Source of the DNA: Sporolactobacillus sp. CQH2019 | Lineage (GTDB): Bacteria; Bacillota; Bacilli; Bacillales; Sporolactobacillaceae | NCBI RefSeq assembly: GCF_028765345.1 | Contig: NZ_JARAJZ010000004.1 | Coordinates: forward strand, 186,001-250,000 | DNA length: 64,000 bases | Reading direction: 5' to 3' | Part shown: positions 57,032-64,000 of the stretch, one piece after another | How positions within the stretch are numbered: position 1 is the stretch's first letter | Layout of the letters: each line of letters begins with the position of its first letter | Notes under the pieces: generated by a model | Database searches by the model: none | Seen by the model: the letters and a program-made list of their open reading frames with translations, nothing else | What the model was told of the DNA's origin: nothing | Position numbers and translations under genes: made by a program

Positions 57032-57987
57032 TATCTTTTCGGTGCCGTTCCCGACATGCGTCCGTTTTTCATCACTTGGCAGCCATCGATTTTCACATCC
57101 GGATCTTTGAACACGCAGTCGATGTGCACGCCGGCCTCAATCGTTCCTCCGAATGTCAGGTTGCTGCCGAATGCAATGTGCACCGTTCCGTATACCTTCT
57201 CGTCTTCAAGCACATTGCCGGTAATCCGTGCGCTGCGGTTTGTACCGATGCCGAATTCGGCGACCGAGCGGCCGAGATCTGCTCCCAATAGTTCAAGAAG
57301 CCGTCCGGCACCCTCGCCTTCCGCTTCGACCAGACGGCCGTCCTTTACTGTCAAAAGAAGAGACGACTTCAATTTGCCGACGCCGACGACCGATCCGTCG
57401 ACAAGTATCCTGCCTGACGCCGTCCCTTCAACCGGCGCTATGAACGCTTCTCCCGACGGCAGATTGCCCGATTCGCCGGAGTGGATATAGACACCTGTAC
57501 TCGGCACGCCCTTCCGTCCTTCGATAGAAAAAGCGAGGCGCTGCCCTCCCTTTTCGATGAGCACCCGGCGGCCGCGGTCGAGCAGCCCGGTGATCCGTTC
57601 CGTCAGCGCCTTTACCTCCGAATAATCGGCAGTAATCGCACCCTGCAGAAACATATCTTCCGTTATTCCCGGCATGGTCGCCAGCCGCGTGCCCGCTTCA
57701 ACCGCCCTTTTGCGCGCCCGGGTGTGCGTCAGCGAGAATTCGGTGATCAGGACGGCGGCGTCCGCTTCAATCAGGGCCGCGGCAACTGCCCGCGGCGGCT
57801 CTTCACCGGACCTTTGCCGTTCTTTCATAACAATCAGCAGCGTTTCCGCGCCGATTGCCTGCCCGGCCCGGTACAGCGCTTCAGCCAGTCTTTTTTTCGC
57901 ATCATCCGTCACGATCAGAAACGTTTCGCCCGCCTTCAGATCCAGGCTGTTCTTTAAGATTTTCCGGCATACATCGCTTAATTCCAT
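57031..57987 (-). CDS. Aminopeptidase-like metalloenzyme (M29/NicX-related family)
   Basis: 318 residues from the ATG at 57987 (AGAGGGATG upstream). The fold is that of leucyl aminopeptidase AmpS/PepS relatives: an N-terminal part with ETFLIVTDDAKKRLAEAL, then EFGIGTN, HIAFGSN and GGTIEAGVHIDCVF near the end, which hold the likely metal ligands. It is shorter than typical M29 enzymes (370-410), so substrate assignment is uncertain; the ring-cleaving NicX branch is an alternative. It follows the TerB-DnaJ gene by 25 bp, probably in one operon. Confidence 0.82.
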   Translation of the reverse strand: MELSDVCRKILKNSLDLKAGETFLIVTDDAKKRLAEALYRAGQAIGAETLLIVMKERQRSGEEPPRAVAAALIEADAAVLITEFSLTHTRARKRAVEAGTRLATMPGITEDMFLQGAITADYSEVKALTERITGLLDRGRRVLIEKGGQRLAFSIEGRKGVPSTGVYIHSGESGNLPSGEAFIAPVEGTASGRILVDGSVVGVGKLKSSLLLTVKDGRLVEAEGEGAGRLLELLGADLGRSVAEFGIGTNRSARITGNVLEDEKVYGTVHIAFGSNLTFGGTIEAGVHIDCVFKDPDVKIDGCQVMKNGRMSGTAPKR

Positions 57988-58012
57988 ACGATCATCCCTC
58001 TGAATTATTCGG

Positions 58013-58972
58013 TCAGCCGCGTGCGGCCATAATAGTTTCGAAAGCACGCTTGATCTCCGTCACCTTGACATTGGCCTGCCGGATACTCTCCTCCGAAGCC
58101 CCGCGGCCGACCAGCCGGTCCGGATGATTTTCTTTGATCCGCTGCCGGTACTGCTTTTTTATCGTTTCATCGGAATCGTGCTCGCTGCAGCCGAGCAGCC
58201 GGTAGCATGCCGCCAGGTCGCCGCCTTTTTCCTGCGTGTTTTCATAAAAACGGGCCTTGAGCGAGGCATATGCCGCACCCAGGCCGAAGAGATCCGCCGT
58301 CCGGGCGATCATTGCCTCCTCCCCGGCGTTCAGCGATCCGTCGGCAGAGGCAATGGCCAAAAGCGCAACCAGCGTATCCTCAAGGATGTCCCGGCGGCCG
58401 CCGACAGAAGCATACAGGTTTTCGGCAATCTCTTCAAAAGTCTCATCCGAATAACGCGACATGTTAAAAACAGACATAATCCGGCTGAGCTGCTCTTCGT
58501 TCGGCTGAAACGCCTGCCGAACAATACGATCCACCTGCCGGACTTCATTTTCTGTGACGACGCCGTCTCTTTTGGCCAGTTTGGCAAAAAGCTTGACGAT
58601 CCATTCAATCTGCGGAAGCACCTGATCCTCTCTGATCCTGTAAGTACGGCCGTCCGCGCTGTATGTGAATGTTCTGCCGCAGTCCGGGCAGGCCCAGCTT
58701 CCCGGAATATCGTCAATGACGACCCGGCTCCCGCAGTAGGGGCACGTCGCCTCAACCTGTCTCCGCCAGTTCAGGGCATCTCCGGAAGATGGGCCCGCCC
58801 GGAAAATCCGGCTCATCCTGATCCTTCTGCCTGGCATAAACAGAATGACGATCGGAGCGAGCCAATAGAAAACGACGCCGACAAAAAACCAGACGATCGG
58901 GTTGCGTCCCTTCGCCGACGCAATCATCGCGGTTATAAATCCCGTCAGGATTCTTAGAAAAATTCCTCCCAA
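58013..58972 (-). CDS. Membrane-anchored TerB-DnaJ protein (DjlA-like) with zinc ribbon
   Basis: 319 residues. Order: N-terminal membrane segment (about 5-47), zinc ribbon with CPYCG and CPDCG (about 75-98), TerB-like helical domain (about 120-245), C-terminal J domain with HPD in ENHPDRLVG (about 250-319). It is a DnaK co-chaperone by its HPD motif. The start is TTG at 58972 behind AGGGGAG; no ATG is well placed. The zinc ribbon is an addition to the plain DjlA plan. Upstream of the aminopeptidase gene in the same orientation. Confidence 0.88.
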   Translation of the reverse strand: MGGIFLRILTGFITAMIASAKGRNPIVWFFVGVVFYWLAPIVILFMPGRRIRMSRIFRAGPSSGDALNWRRQVEATCPYCGSRVVIDDIPGSWACPDCGRTFTYSADGRTYRIREDQVLPQIEWIVKLFAKLAKRDGVVTENEVRQVDRIVRQAFQPNEEQLSRIMSVFNMSRYSDETFEEIAENLYASVGGRRDILEDTLVALLAIASADGSLNAGEEAMIARTADLFGLGAAYASLKARFYENTQEKGGDLAACYRLLGCSEHDSDETIKKQYRQRIKENHPDRLVGRGASEESIRQANVKVTEIKRAFETIMAARG

Positions 58973-59084
58973 AAGAAATCAGGCTCCCCTTCATAAATTC
59001 GCCGTTCCCGCAGCTTCCATTATAGCTATAGTTTTCGCCGTTTCCGATGCAGTCGTGACGCAAAAATTACGGATCGGATAAGTT

Positions 59085-60458
59085 TTATCGGGCTGAAAGG
59101 CGGGCTTTCTTCCCGAAAAAATTCAGGCTGATAAATAAAGCGGAACCGCTGACGGCGACCAGAACCCAGGCAAGCAAAAATAAGTGCTGCGGTGTCACCG
59201 TCTTTCCGAAAATCATCCCAAGGACAACCGTAGATAAAATGGATCCGACATAACGGCAGGTCTGGAACAAGCCGGTGGACGTTCCCGCCGCTTCGCGCGG
59301 CGCCGCGTCAAGCATCGCCGCCTGCAGGGATACATTGCCGATCCCGTAGCCGGCCCCCATTATCAGCAGGATCCCGCCGATCAGCCAGAAGGGAATATTT
59401 ACGGCCGAAAACAGCAGAAGAGCCGATCCGCCTACCGTCGCAGCCGCTCCGGCAATGATCGGCGCCGCTGTCCCGGAATGGTCGATCCAGCGTCCGGTCA
59501 GAAGCGAAAAGAGGACGCTGGCCACCGACATAAACAGCATAAGCGCGCCGCTGAGCCGCAGGCCGAGATGGAGCGCATCCTGAAAATAGCTGGGCAGGCC
59601 GTAAAACAGGCAATAATTAATGATATTCAGTAAAATGAACAGCACATAAACAAGGGTCAGCGCATGATTTTTCTTCATCAGGCGCAGATCGACGAAAGGC
59701 CGGGCGGTTTTCCATTCACGGCGGGCAAAAAGGACGAAACAAAACAGACCGACAGCCGCTGCCGTGTAGTGCACGGCTTCTTCGAGCGACAGCAGAAACC
59801 AGAGCAGACAGACAATGCCGGCGGAAAAAAGACAGATTCCCGGAATATCAAGACGATGCAGAACCTCTTTGATCCGAACGGCTCCATCTCGCACATCTTT
59901 GGGAATGACCAGAATGCCGAGGACAAAGCTGATCAGAATAAACGGGAAATTGACGGTGAAAATCGTCTGCCAACCGCCCCAGACAATCAGAAATCCGCCG
60001 ACTGTCGGCCCGAAAGCCGTCATCACCGAAGCAAAAATGGCCAGAATGGCAAGCGAGGATGCCTGCTTGGAGTGGTCCACATGGCTGCGGATGATGGCGA
60101 CGCCGGACGGATAGACGGCGCTGCTGCCGAGTGCCTACAAAATCCGCATCAGAACAAGGAAGAGAAAAGTCGGTGCCAGAGGGGCGCCCAGCGAGGCAGC
60201 GGCGGCAATCAATAACCCGATCAGAAACATCTTCCTGCGGCCGACAAGATCCCCCAGCTTCCCCGTTATCGGCTGGCCGACCGCGCTGGCCAGATAAAAT
60301 CCGGACACAAGCCAGGAAACGGCGGCAAACGACAGCCGATAATTATCCTGAATGCTGCGAAGCGCCAGCGAGATCATCGACGAATTGAGCGGATTCAGTA
60401 TTGTTCCGGCTGCAATGGCCGTCAGAAAAACCGGGCGGCTTTTTTTCCAGCCGCTCAT
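59085..60458 (-). pseudogene. MFS drug-efflux transporter (DHA2/EmrB-QacA type) with in-frame amber stop
   Basis: A single reading frame of 458 codons holds a complete MFS protein except for TAG at 60135-60137 (codon 108). The sequence around it reads LMRIL-stop-ALGSSA, where relatives have RILQALG, so a single change CAG to TAG (Gln) explains it. The frame is otherwise intact, with about 12 helices and the motif GKLGDLVGRRKMF in the first loop. Its ATG overlaps the isochorismatase stop (ATGA). Third gene of the MarR-isochorismatase-MFS operon. A recent inactivation, a sequencing error or stop readthrough are all possible. Confidence 0.9.
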
Positions 60459-61018
60459 TCATCCGCCTGCTTGATAAAGCCGTCCGTCGAACGAACTCTC
60501 CCGATATAGGGAAAAATAAATTGTATGGAGGCCCTGTGCTCTTCTTCGCTGTGCGCCGTCATTGCATCCCCGATAAAAAATTGATGGTAGCCGTAATGAA
60601 AAGCCTCGCGGGCCGTGCCCTCCACACCGCGGTTAGTTGAGATCCCGCCGAACACGATGGTATCGATGCCCCTCCGCCTCAGCTGAAGATCCAGATCCGT
60701 ACCGAAAAAAGCGCCCCACTGCCTTTTGGTCAGGCGATAGTCCTGATTGCCAATATCGAGACGCGGATCGAGAACCGCCCAGTCATCTGCTCTTTCACCG
60801 GCCGGAAACGGCCGATCGGTCAGGGGCTTCAGCACATCTTTTCCGTCATGAAAATCAACGTTGACAAAGACAATGAATCCTCCCCGCCTATGAAACAGAT
60901 CCACCAGTTTCGCTGCATTTTCAACGACCCGGTCTCCTCCGGGCACGCCGACGATGCCCTTCTGCAGATCGATCAGAACCAGCGCCGTTTTCGCAAAGTC
61001 GATTGTCTCCTTTACCAT
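60455..61018 (-). CDS. Isochorismatase-family hydrolase, YecD-like, catalytic Cys replaced
   Basis: 187 residues. The family Asp (LVLIDLQKG) and Lys (LTKRQWGAF) are present. The nucleophile position, usually TNxCVExTAR, reads TNRGVEGTAR, with Gly instead of Cys, as I recall for E. coli YecD. Normal amidohydrolase chemistry is therefore doubtful. The start follows AGGGGAG. It lies 14 bp after the MarR gene and overlaps the MFS gene by 4 bp. The operon suggests detoxification of a small aromatic or quinone-like compound; that is inference. Confidence 0.9.
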   Translation of the reverse strand: MVKETIDFAKTALVLIDLQKGIVGVPGGDRVVENAAKLVDLFHRRGGFIVFVNVDFHDGKDVLKPLTDRPFPAGERADDWAVLDPRLDIGNQDYRLTKRQWGAFFGTDLDLQLRRRGIDTIVFGGISTNRGVEGTAREAFHYGYHQFFIGDAMTAHSEEEHRASIQFIFPYIGRVRSTDGFIKQADE

Positions 61019-61032
61019 ACAGAACTCCCCTT

Positions 61033-61485
61033 TTATTTGAGTCGTTTTCTTCGTTCGATTTTTCTGTTCAGTCCCGCCAGATGATCGGCAAACACGGTCC
61101 GCTCTTCCTCGCTCCAGTCGTCGAGCAGGCCCTGATAAATCCGGATACGTTCTTCTTTCAGCGCGGAGACCGCATGCCTTCCCGCCTCGGTAATCGAGAT
61201 CTGATGAACACGTCCGTCATGGTCCTCTATTTTCCGGGCAATCAGCGCTTTGTTTTCCAGCGCTTTGATCTGGCGGCTCATCGTCGACAAATCCAGCTGA
61301 AACAGGTCCGCCAGTCCGCGAACCGACATCGGGCTCTTTTTCAGCAGTACATTCAGAATCAGGTATCCGGAACGGAACAGACTGTTCTCCCGGCCGTCCA
61401 TCGTTTTTTTAAAATCCGCCCGACGGAGCAGCACGACCACTTCATACTCGATCACTTCAAGCGGATCGGTGCCGGATCGCGTCAT
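61033..61485 (-). CDS. MarR-family transcriptional regulator
   Basis: 150 residues from the ATG at 61485 (GAGGCG 9 nt upstream). The winged helix-turn-helix spans about 45-110, with SVRGLADLFQLDLSTMSRQIKALE and wing DHDGRVHQISIT. It is the first gene of an operon with an isochorismatase-like and an MFS gene, so it probably represses its own operon. A palindrome over its -10 is the likely operator. Confidence 0.93.
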   Translation of the reverse strand: MTRSGTDPLEVIEYEVVVLLRRADFKKTMDGRENSLFRSGYLILNVLLKKSPMSVRGLADLFQLDLSTMSRQIKALENKALIARKIEDHDGRVHQISITEAGRHAVSALKEERIRIYQGLLDDWSEEERTVFADHLAGLNRKIERRKRLK

Positions 61486-61837
61486 GATAAAAATCGCCTC
61501 GTTCCTGACCAAGTTTCCTGTAAATAAAGTGTATTATACAGCGATAAACTTGTATGATGCAACCTTTTTGTTTCGCAGGCATGACAGCAATTCCGTGATG
61601 ACAGCCACGCGGCAGGAAGCTTATCGGGGCCCGGGGACGGCGCATGAAGGGATTCACCGTACGGATGCCGGGAAAATTCAGGGCACAGGGCTGTTCGAAC
61701 AGAATCAGGCAAATTTTCTGCAGCCGGGCGGCATGTCCGCGATCTCTGTAAAAAAAAAGAATGGACACCGGCTCCCGGCTCCCGTCTTCTCTTTATAGCC
61801 CCCTCCGGATCCGGTCATTTACACTCTTTTTTCTGCT
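61486..61837. other. Intergenic region with MarR operon promoter
   Basis: It holds the operator/promoter at 61530-61540. The remaining 300 bp, up to the end of the ssuA-like gene, has no recognised gene or terminator. Confidence 0.4.
61530..61540 (-). promoter_or_regulatory. MarR operon -10 with overlapping palindrome
   Basis: Minus-strand TATAAT (61533-61538) lies inside the palindrome TGTAT-T-ATACA. The -35 is weak. A repressor bound here would block the promoter. Confidence 0.5.
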
Positions 61838-62848
61838 TCATTTCGAGGCATTTTTGACGAATGACATGTCGACCAGTTTGTTGAAGTCATAGCCTTTTGT
61901 GTACACGCCTGTTTTGGCGACAACGTCCAGCGGTTTGGCCACGGCGGCCGGAGAGATCGTTCCGTCTTTGCTCCACAGTTGATCTTTGTATGCACGGTCC
62001 AGCGCCGCTTTCAGGCTCGCCTCGGACGTTGTCGGAAATTCCTTTTTCAGTATTTTCAAGGCCTCGTTCTTATTTTCATTGATCAGTTTGAGCCCTTTAA
62101 GCATCGCATTGACAAACTTCTGTACGGTCTGCGGTTCTTTTTTTATCGTCGATTGTTTCACACTGATCACAGAATATGCGTAATCGCCGAGGCTCGGGAA
62201 GCCGTAAAACGGTTCGCTCCAGGCACCCTTCTTAATCCCTTCGGTGATCTGCGGCTCCGCCCCGTTGGCAATATCGGCCTGGCCCTGCGATACGAGCGAA
62301 ACGGCGGCGGCCGCATCGCCCTGTTCTTCCAGTTTGACGTCTTTTTCCGGATTAAGTCCGAGTTTTATCAGCAGCCAGCGGGTCAGCAGGTCCGGACTGC
62401 CGCCGTACCGGCCGGCGGCAATTGTTTTTCCTTTTAAAAATGCGGCGAGCCCTTTATCGCTGCGGTCCTTCAGCTGCAGTTTAGAGTTTGCCATCAGGTA
62501 CACATTGGCCCGGTCGACAACGTTGACGACGGATACGATCGGGTCTTTGCTTTTCCCCGCGTTGGCGATCTGAGTGGAATCCGGTCCGCCGATCACGCCC
62601 CAGGCATCGCCGCTGACGACGGTGGTGACATGCGCTCCGCCCGTTGCCGTAATGGTACTGACATTCAGGCCTTCCTGCTTGAAATAGCCTTTATCAATGG
62701 CCGCATAAAGAGGCAGATAGGCAATCAGATGAACCGGTTCGGCTATGACGATCTTCTCCGCTGTTTTTGAACCCCCTGCCGCTCCGCAGCCCGACAGGAG
62801 CAGAGCGGACACCATCAACAGGCTCAGCGCCCACTTTAATTTTTTCAT
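61838..62848 (-). CDS. ssuA: ABC importer substrate-binding lipoprotein (SsuA/NMT1 type)
   Basis: Extracellular binding protein of a nitrate/sulfonate/taurine or thiamine-precursor importer. 336 residues with a lipobox (LLLSGC) and the NMT1/SsuA fold: HLIAYLPLYAAIDKGYFKQEGL at the start of the mature protein, then GGAHVTTVVSGDAWG. The start follows GGAGG. Third in an operon read ssuB-ssuC-ssuA on the minus strand. No desulfonation enzymes are visible in the window, so the substrate is open and the symbol only indicates family. Confidence 0.88.
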   Translation of the reverse strand: MKKLKWALSLLMVSALLLSGCGAAGGSKTAEKIVIAEPVHLIAYLPLYAAIDKGYFKQEGLNVSTITATGGAHVTTVVSGDAWGVIGGPDSTQIANAGKSKDPIVSVVNVVDRANVYLMANSKLQLKDRSDKGLAAFLKGKTIAAGRYGGSPDLLTRWLLIKLGLNPEKDVKLEEQGDAAAAVSLVSQGQADIANGAEPQITEGIKKGAWSEPFYGFPSLGDYAYSVISVKQSTIKKEPQTVQKFVNAMLKGLKLINENKNEALKILKKEFPTTSEASLKAALDRAYKDQLWSKDGTISPAAVAKPLDVVAKTGVYTKGYDFNKLVDMSFVKNASK

Positions 62849-62866
62849 GCTGACCCTTACCTCCGT

Positions 62867-63691
62867 TCATGACTTTGTTTTTCTTTCTCGCATAAGCAGG
62901 TGCTCCAGCCAGACGGCTCCAAGATACATCACAATCGACAGGACGGACAGCGAAACGACGCCGACCCATACAAGGTCCATATTCAGCACCTGCCCTGCGT
63001 AAAGGATCATCCGGCCGATCCCCTGTCTTGAACTGATGAATTCACCGACGATCGTTCCCGCCAGCGCCAAAGAAATATTGATTTTAAGAATGCCGACCAT
63101 CCACGGCATCGACGCCGGGATAACCAGTTTTATAAACACATGGCGCCTTTTTGCCCCCAGTGAAATCAGCATTCTCTCAAGATCGCGGTCGATATTTTTC
63201 ACTCCGCTGTAGGCCGCAATCGCCGCAACGACTACAGTCATCAGAAAAGCAAGGACAACTTTGGAACCGAATCCGATGCCGAACATAATCACGAGCACCG
63301 GCCCGAGAGCGAGTTTCGGCACCGCATTAAGGGCGATCAGATACGGTTCGGCGATCTTCGTATACAGCCCGGACCACCAGAACGACAGGCCGAGAGCGCT
63401 CCCGGCCAGAGTGCCGAGAATGAAGCCGGCAAGCGTCGAGCCGGATGTGTACGCGAGATCCTGCAGCAGCGTGCCTTCTGTAATCGCCGTCCAGGCCGTC
63501 CGGACAATGGTTGAGGGGCTGCTCCAATAATAACTGTCCAGCCATCCGATTCGCGTCAGAAATTCCCATAAAAAGACAATCAGGACGCCTGCAATCAACT
63601 GTCCGGCAAGCGCTCGGTGCCGGAGCCTTGCCGCGTCCAAGCTCTGATCTTCAATCAGCGGACCGCGGCTGTTTTTCTTCCTGTTCCCCAC
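62867..63691 (-). CDS. ssuC: ABC importer permease (SsuC/TauC type)
   Basis: 274 residues with six predicted helices and the EAA loop ERMLISLGAKRRHVFIKLVIPASMP near 165-190, which docks the ATPase. The start is GTG at 63691 behind GGAGG at 10 nt. It lies 18 bp before the binding-protein gene. Confidence 0.9.
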   Translation of the reverse strand: MGNRKKNSRGPLIEDQSLDAARLRHRALAGQLIAGVLIVFLWEFLTRIGWLDSYYWSSPSTIVRTAWTAITEGTLLQDLAYTSGSTLAGFILGTLAGSALGLSFWWSGLYTKIAEPYLIALNAVPKLALGPVLVIMFGIGFGSKVVLAFLMTVVVAAIAAYSGVKNIDRDLERMLISLGAKRRHVFIKLVIPASMPWMVGILKINISLALAGTIVGEFISSRQGIGRMILYAGQVLNMDLVWVGVVSLSVLSIVMYLGAVWLEHLLMRERKTKS

Positions 63692-63757
63692 TGACGACCC
63701 GCCTCCGTTCTTCTTTTTTATCCAATGTTTTTTTAAAACTGCCGCTCCGGCACTTAG

Positions 63758-64000
63758 TCAGGCCGACGGTTCGCGTTCTTCCTTCAGCATCAGTAAAAGC
63801 TCTCGTTTCAGCTGCAGGAATCGCTCATCCGTCATCGTCCGCTCATCGCGGGGACGCGGCAGTCCGACTTCTATTTTGGCTTTAATTCGGCCGGGGCGGC
63901 GTGTAAAGACGTAGATTTCATCAGAAAGATAGATGGCTTCGTCAATGTCGTGCGTCACAAAAAGGATCGTTTTCCGGAAATCGTTCCAGATCTGAAGCAG
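63758..64000 (-). CDS. ssuB: ABC importer ATP-binding protein, C-terminal part (SsuB type)
   Basis: The 5' part lies beyond the window. The visible 80 residues hold the switch His region (FVTHDIDEAIYLSD) and the C-terminal tail VFTRRPGRIKAKIEV, typical of SsuB/TauB. It stops 66 bp before ssuC and is first of the three genes seen here. Confidence 0.88.
   Translation of the reverse strand: MLQIWNDFRKTILFVTHDIDEAIYLSDEIYVFTRRPGRIKAKIEVGLPRPRDERTMTDERFLQLKRELLLMLKEEREPSA

Overview
The window looks like chromosomal DNA of an aerobic or facultatively aerobic member of the Bacilli. The evidence is a qoxABCD quinol oxidase, MsrAB, HelD, a DhaKLM set, PTS proteins with cre-like sites, an LPXTG adhesin next to a sortase A, Shine-Dalgarno sites of the GGAGG type, and several GTG and TTG starts. 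Base composition by eye is moderately GC-rich. A relative of Sporolactobacillaceae is possible, but I cannot fix the genus. I see no rRNA, tRNA, prophage, transposase or CRISPR array.

Layout. 0.3-10 kb: a class B PBP, an orphan ptsI, fruK and the qoxABCD operon. 10-11.3 kb: intergenic repeats. 11.4-23.4 kb: NlpC/P60-LysM hydrolase, MsrAB, a pyridoxine/HMP kinase with a FAH-family enzyme, a TetR repressor divergent from an ABC-2 exporter with a perfect operator between them, an EIIA-Glc protein, a GH36 alpha-galactosidase and an ABC-F ATPase. 23.5-32 kb: a repeat array, sortase A and a 2349-residue Cna-type adhesin. 32-38.7 kb: a large repeat array, then a divergent two-component pair (BTAD-type response regulator and a hybrid kinase with two kinase modules). 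39-49 kb: HelD, a small unknown protein, a CHY zinc-finger protein, CstA with a LytTR regulator and twin palindromes, a small membrane protein, and dhaKLM. 50-64 kb: YbaK, a long beta-CASP nuclease, a PfoR-like EIIC, another large array, an aminopeptidase-like enzyme, a TerB-DnaJ protein, a MarR/isochorismatase/MFS operon whose MFS gene has an amber stop, and the end of an SsuABC-type importer.

The most unusual content is intergenic. At least seven places carry tandem arrays with a 21-bp period (two helical turns) built on an ACCGA/TCGGT core. There are three sequence types: GACCGATAAA-type, GACCGAAAA/GGTCGAAAA-type and TTCGGTGCG-type. Four of the places form a composite element: 21-bp units, then a conserved core of about 110-190 bp, then a strong hairpin. 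Two of these four also share a conserved head before the units. Periodic 19-bp units shift the frame, so the arrays are probably not protein-coding. One array holds an exact 166-bp tandem duplication. I know of no named repeat family with these properties.

Metabolic reading: PTS components (ptsI, EIIA-Glc, EIIC, DhaM), fruK and alpha-galactosidase point to PTS and alpha-galactoside sugar use. cre-like sites sit at ptsI, qoxA and dhaK. CstA (a peptide or pyruvate carrier) is probably controlled by the adjacent LytTR protein.
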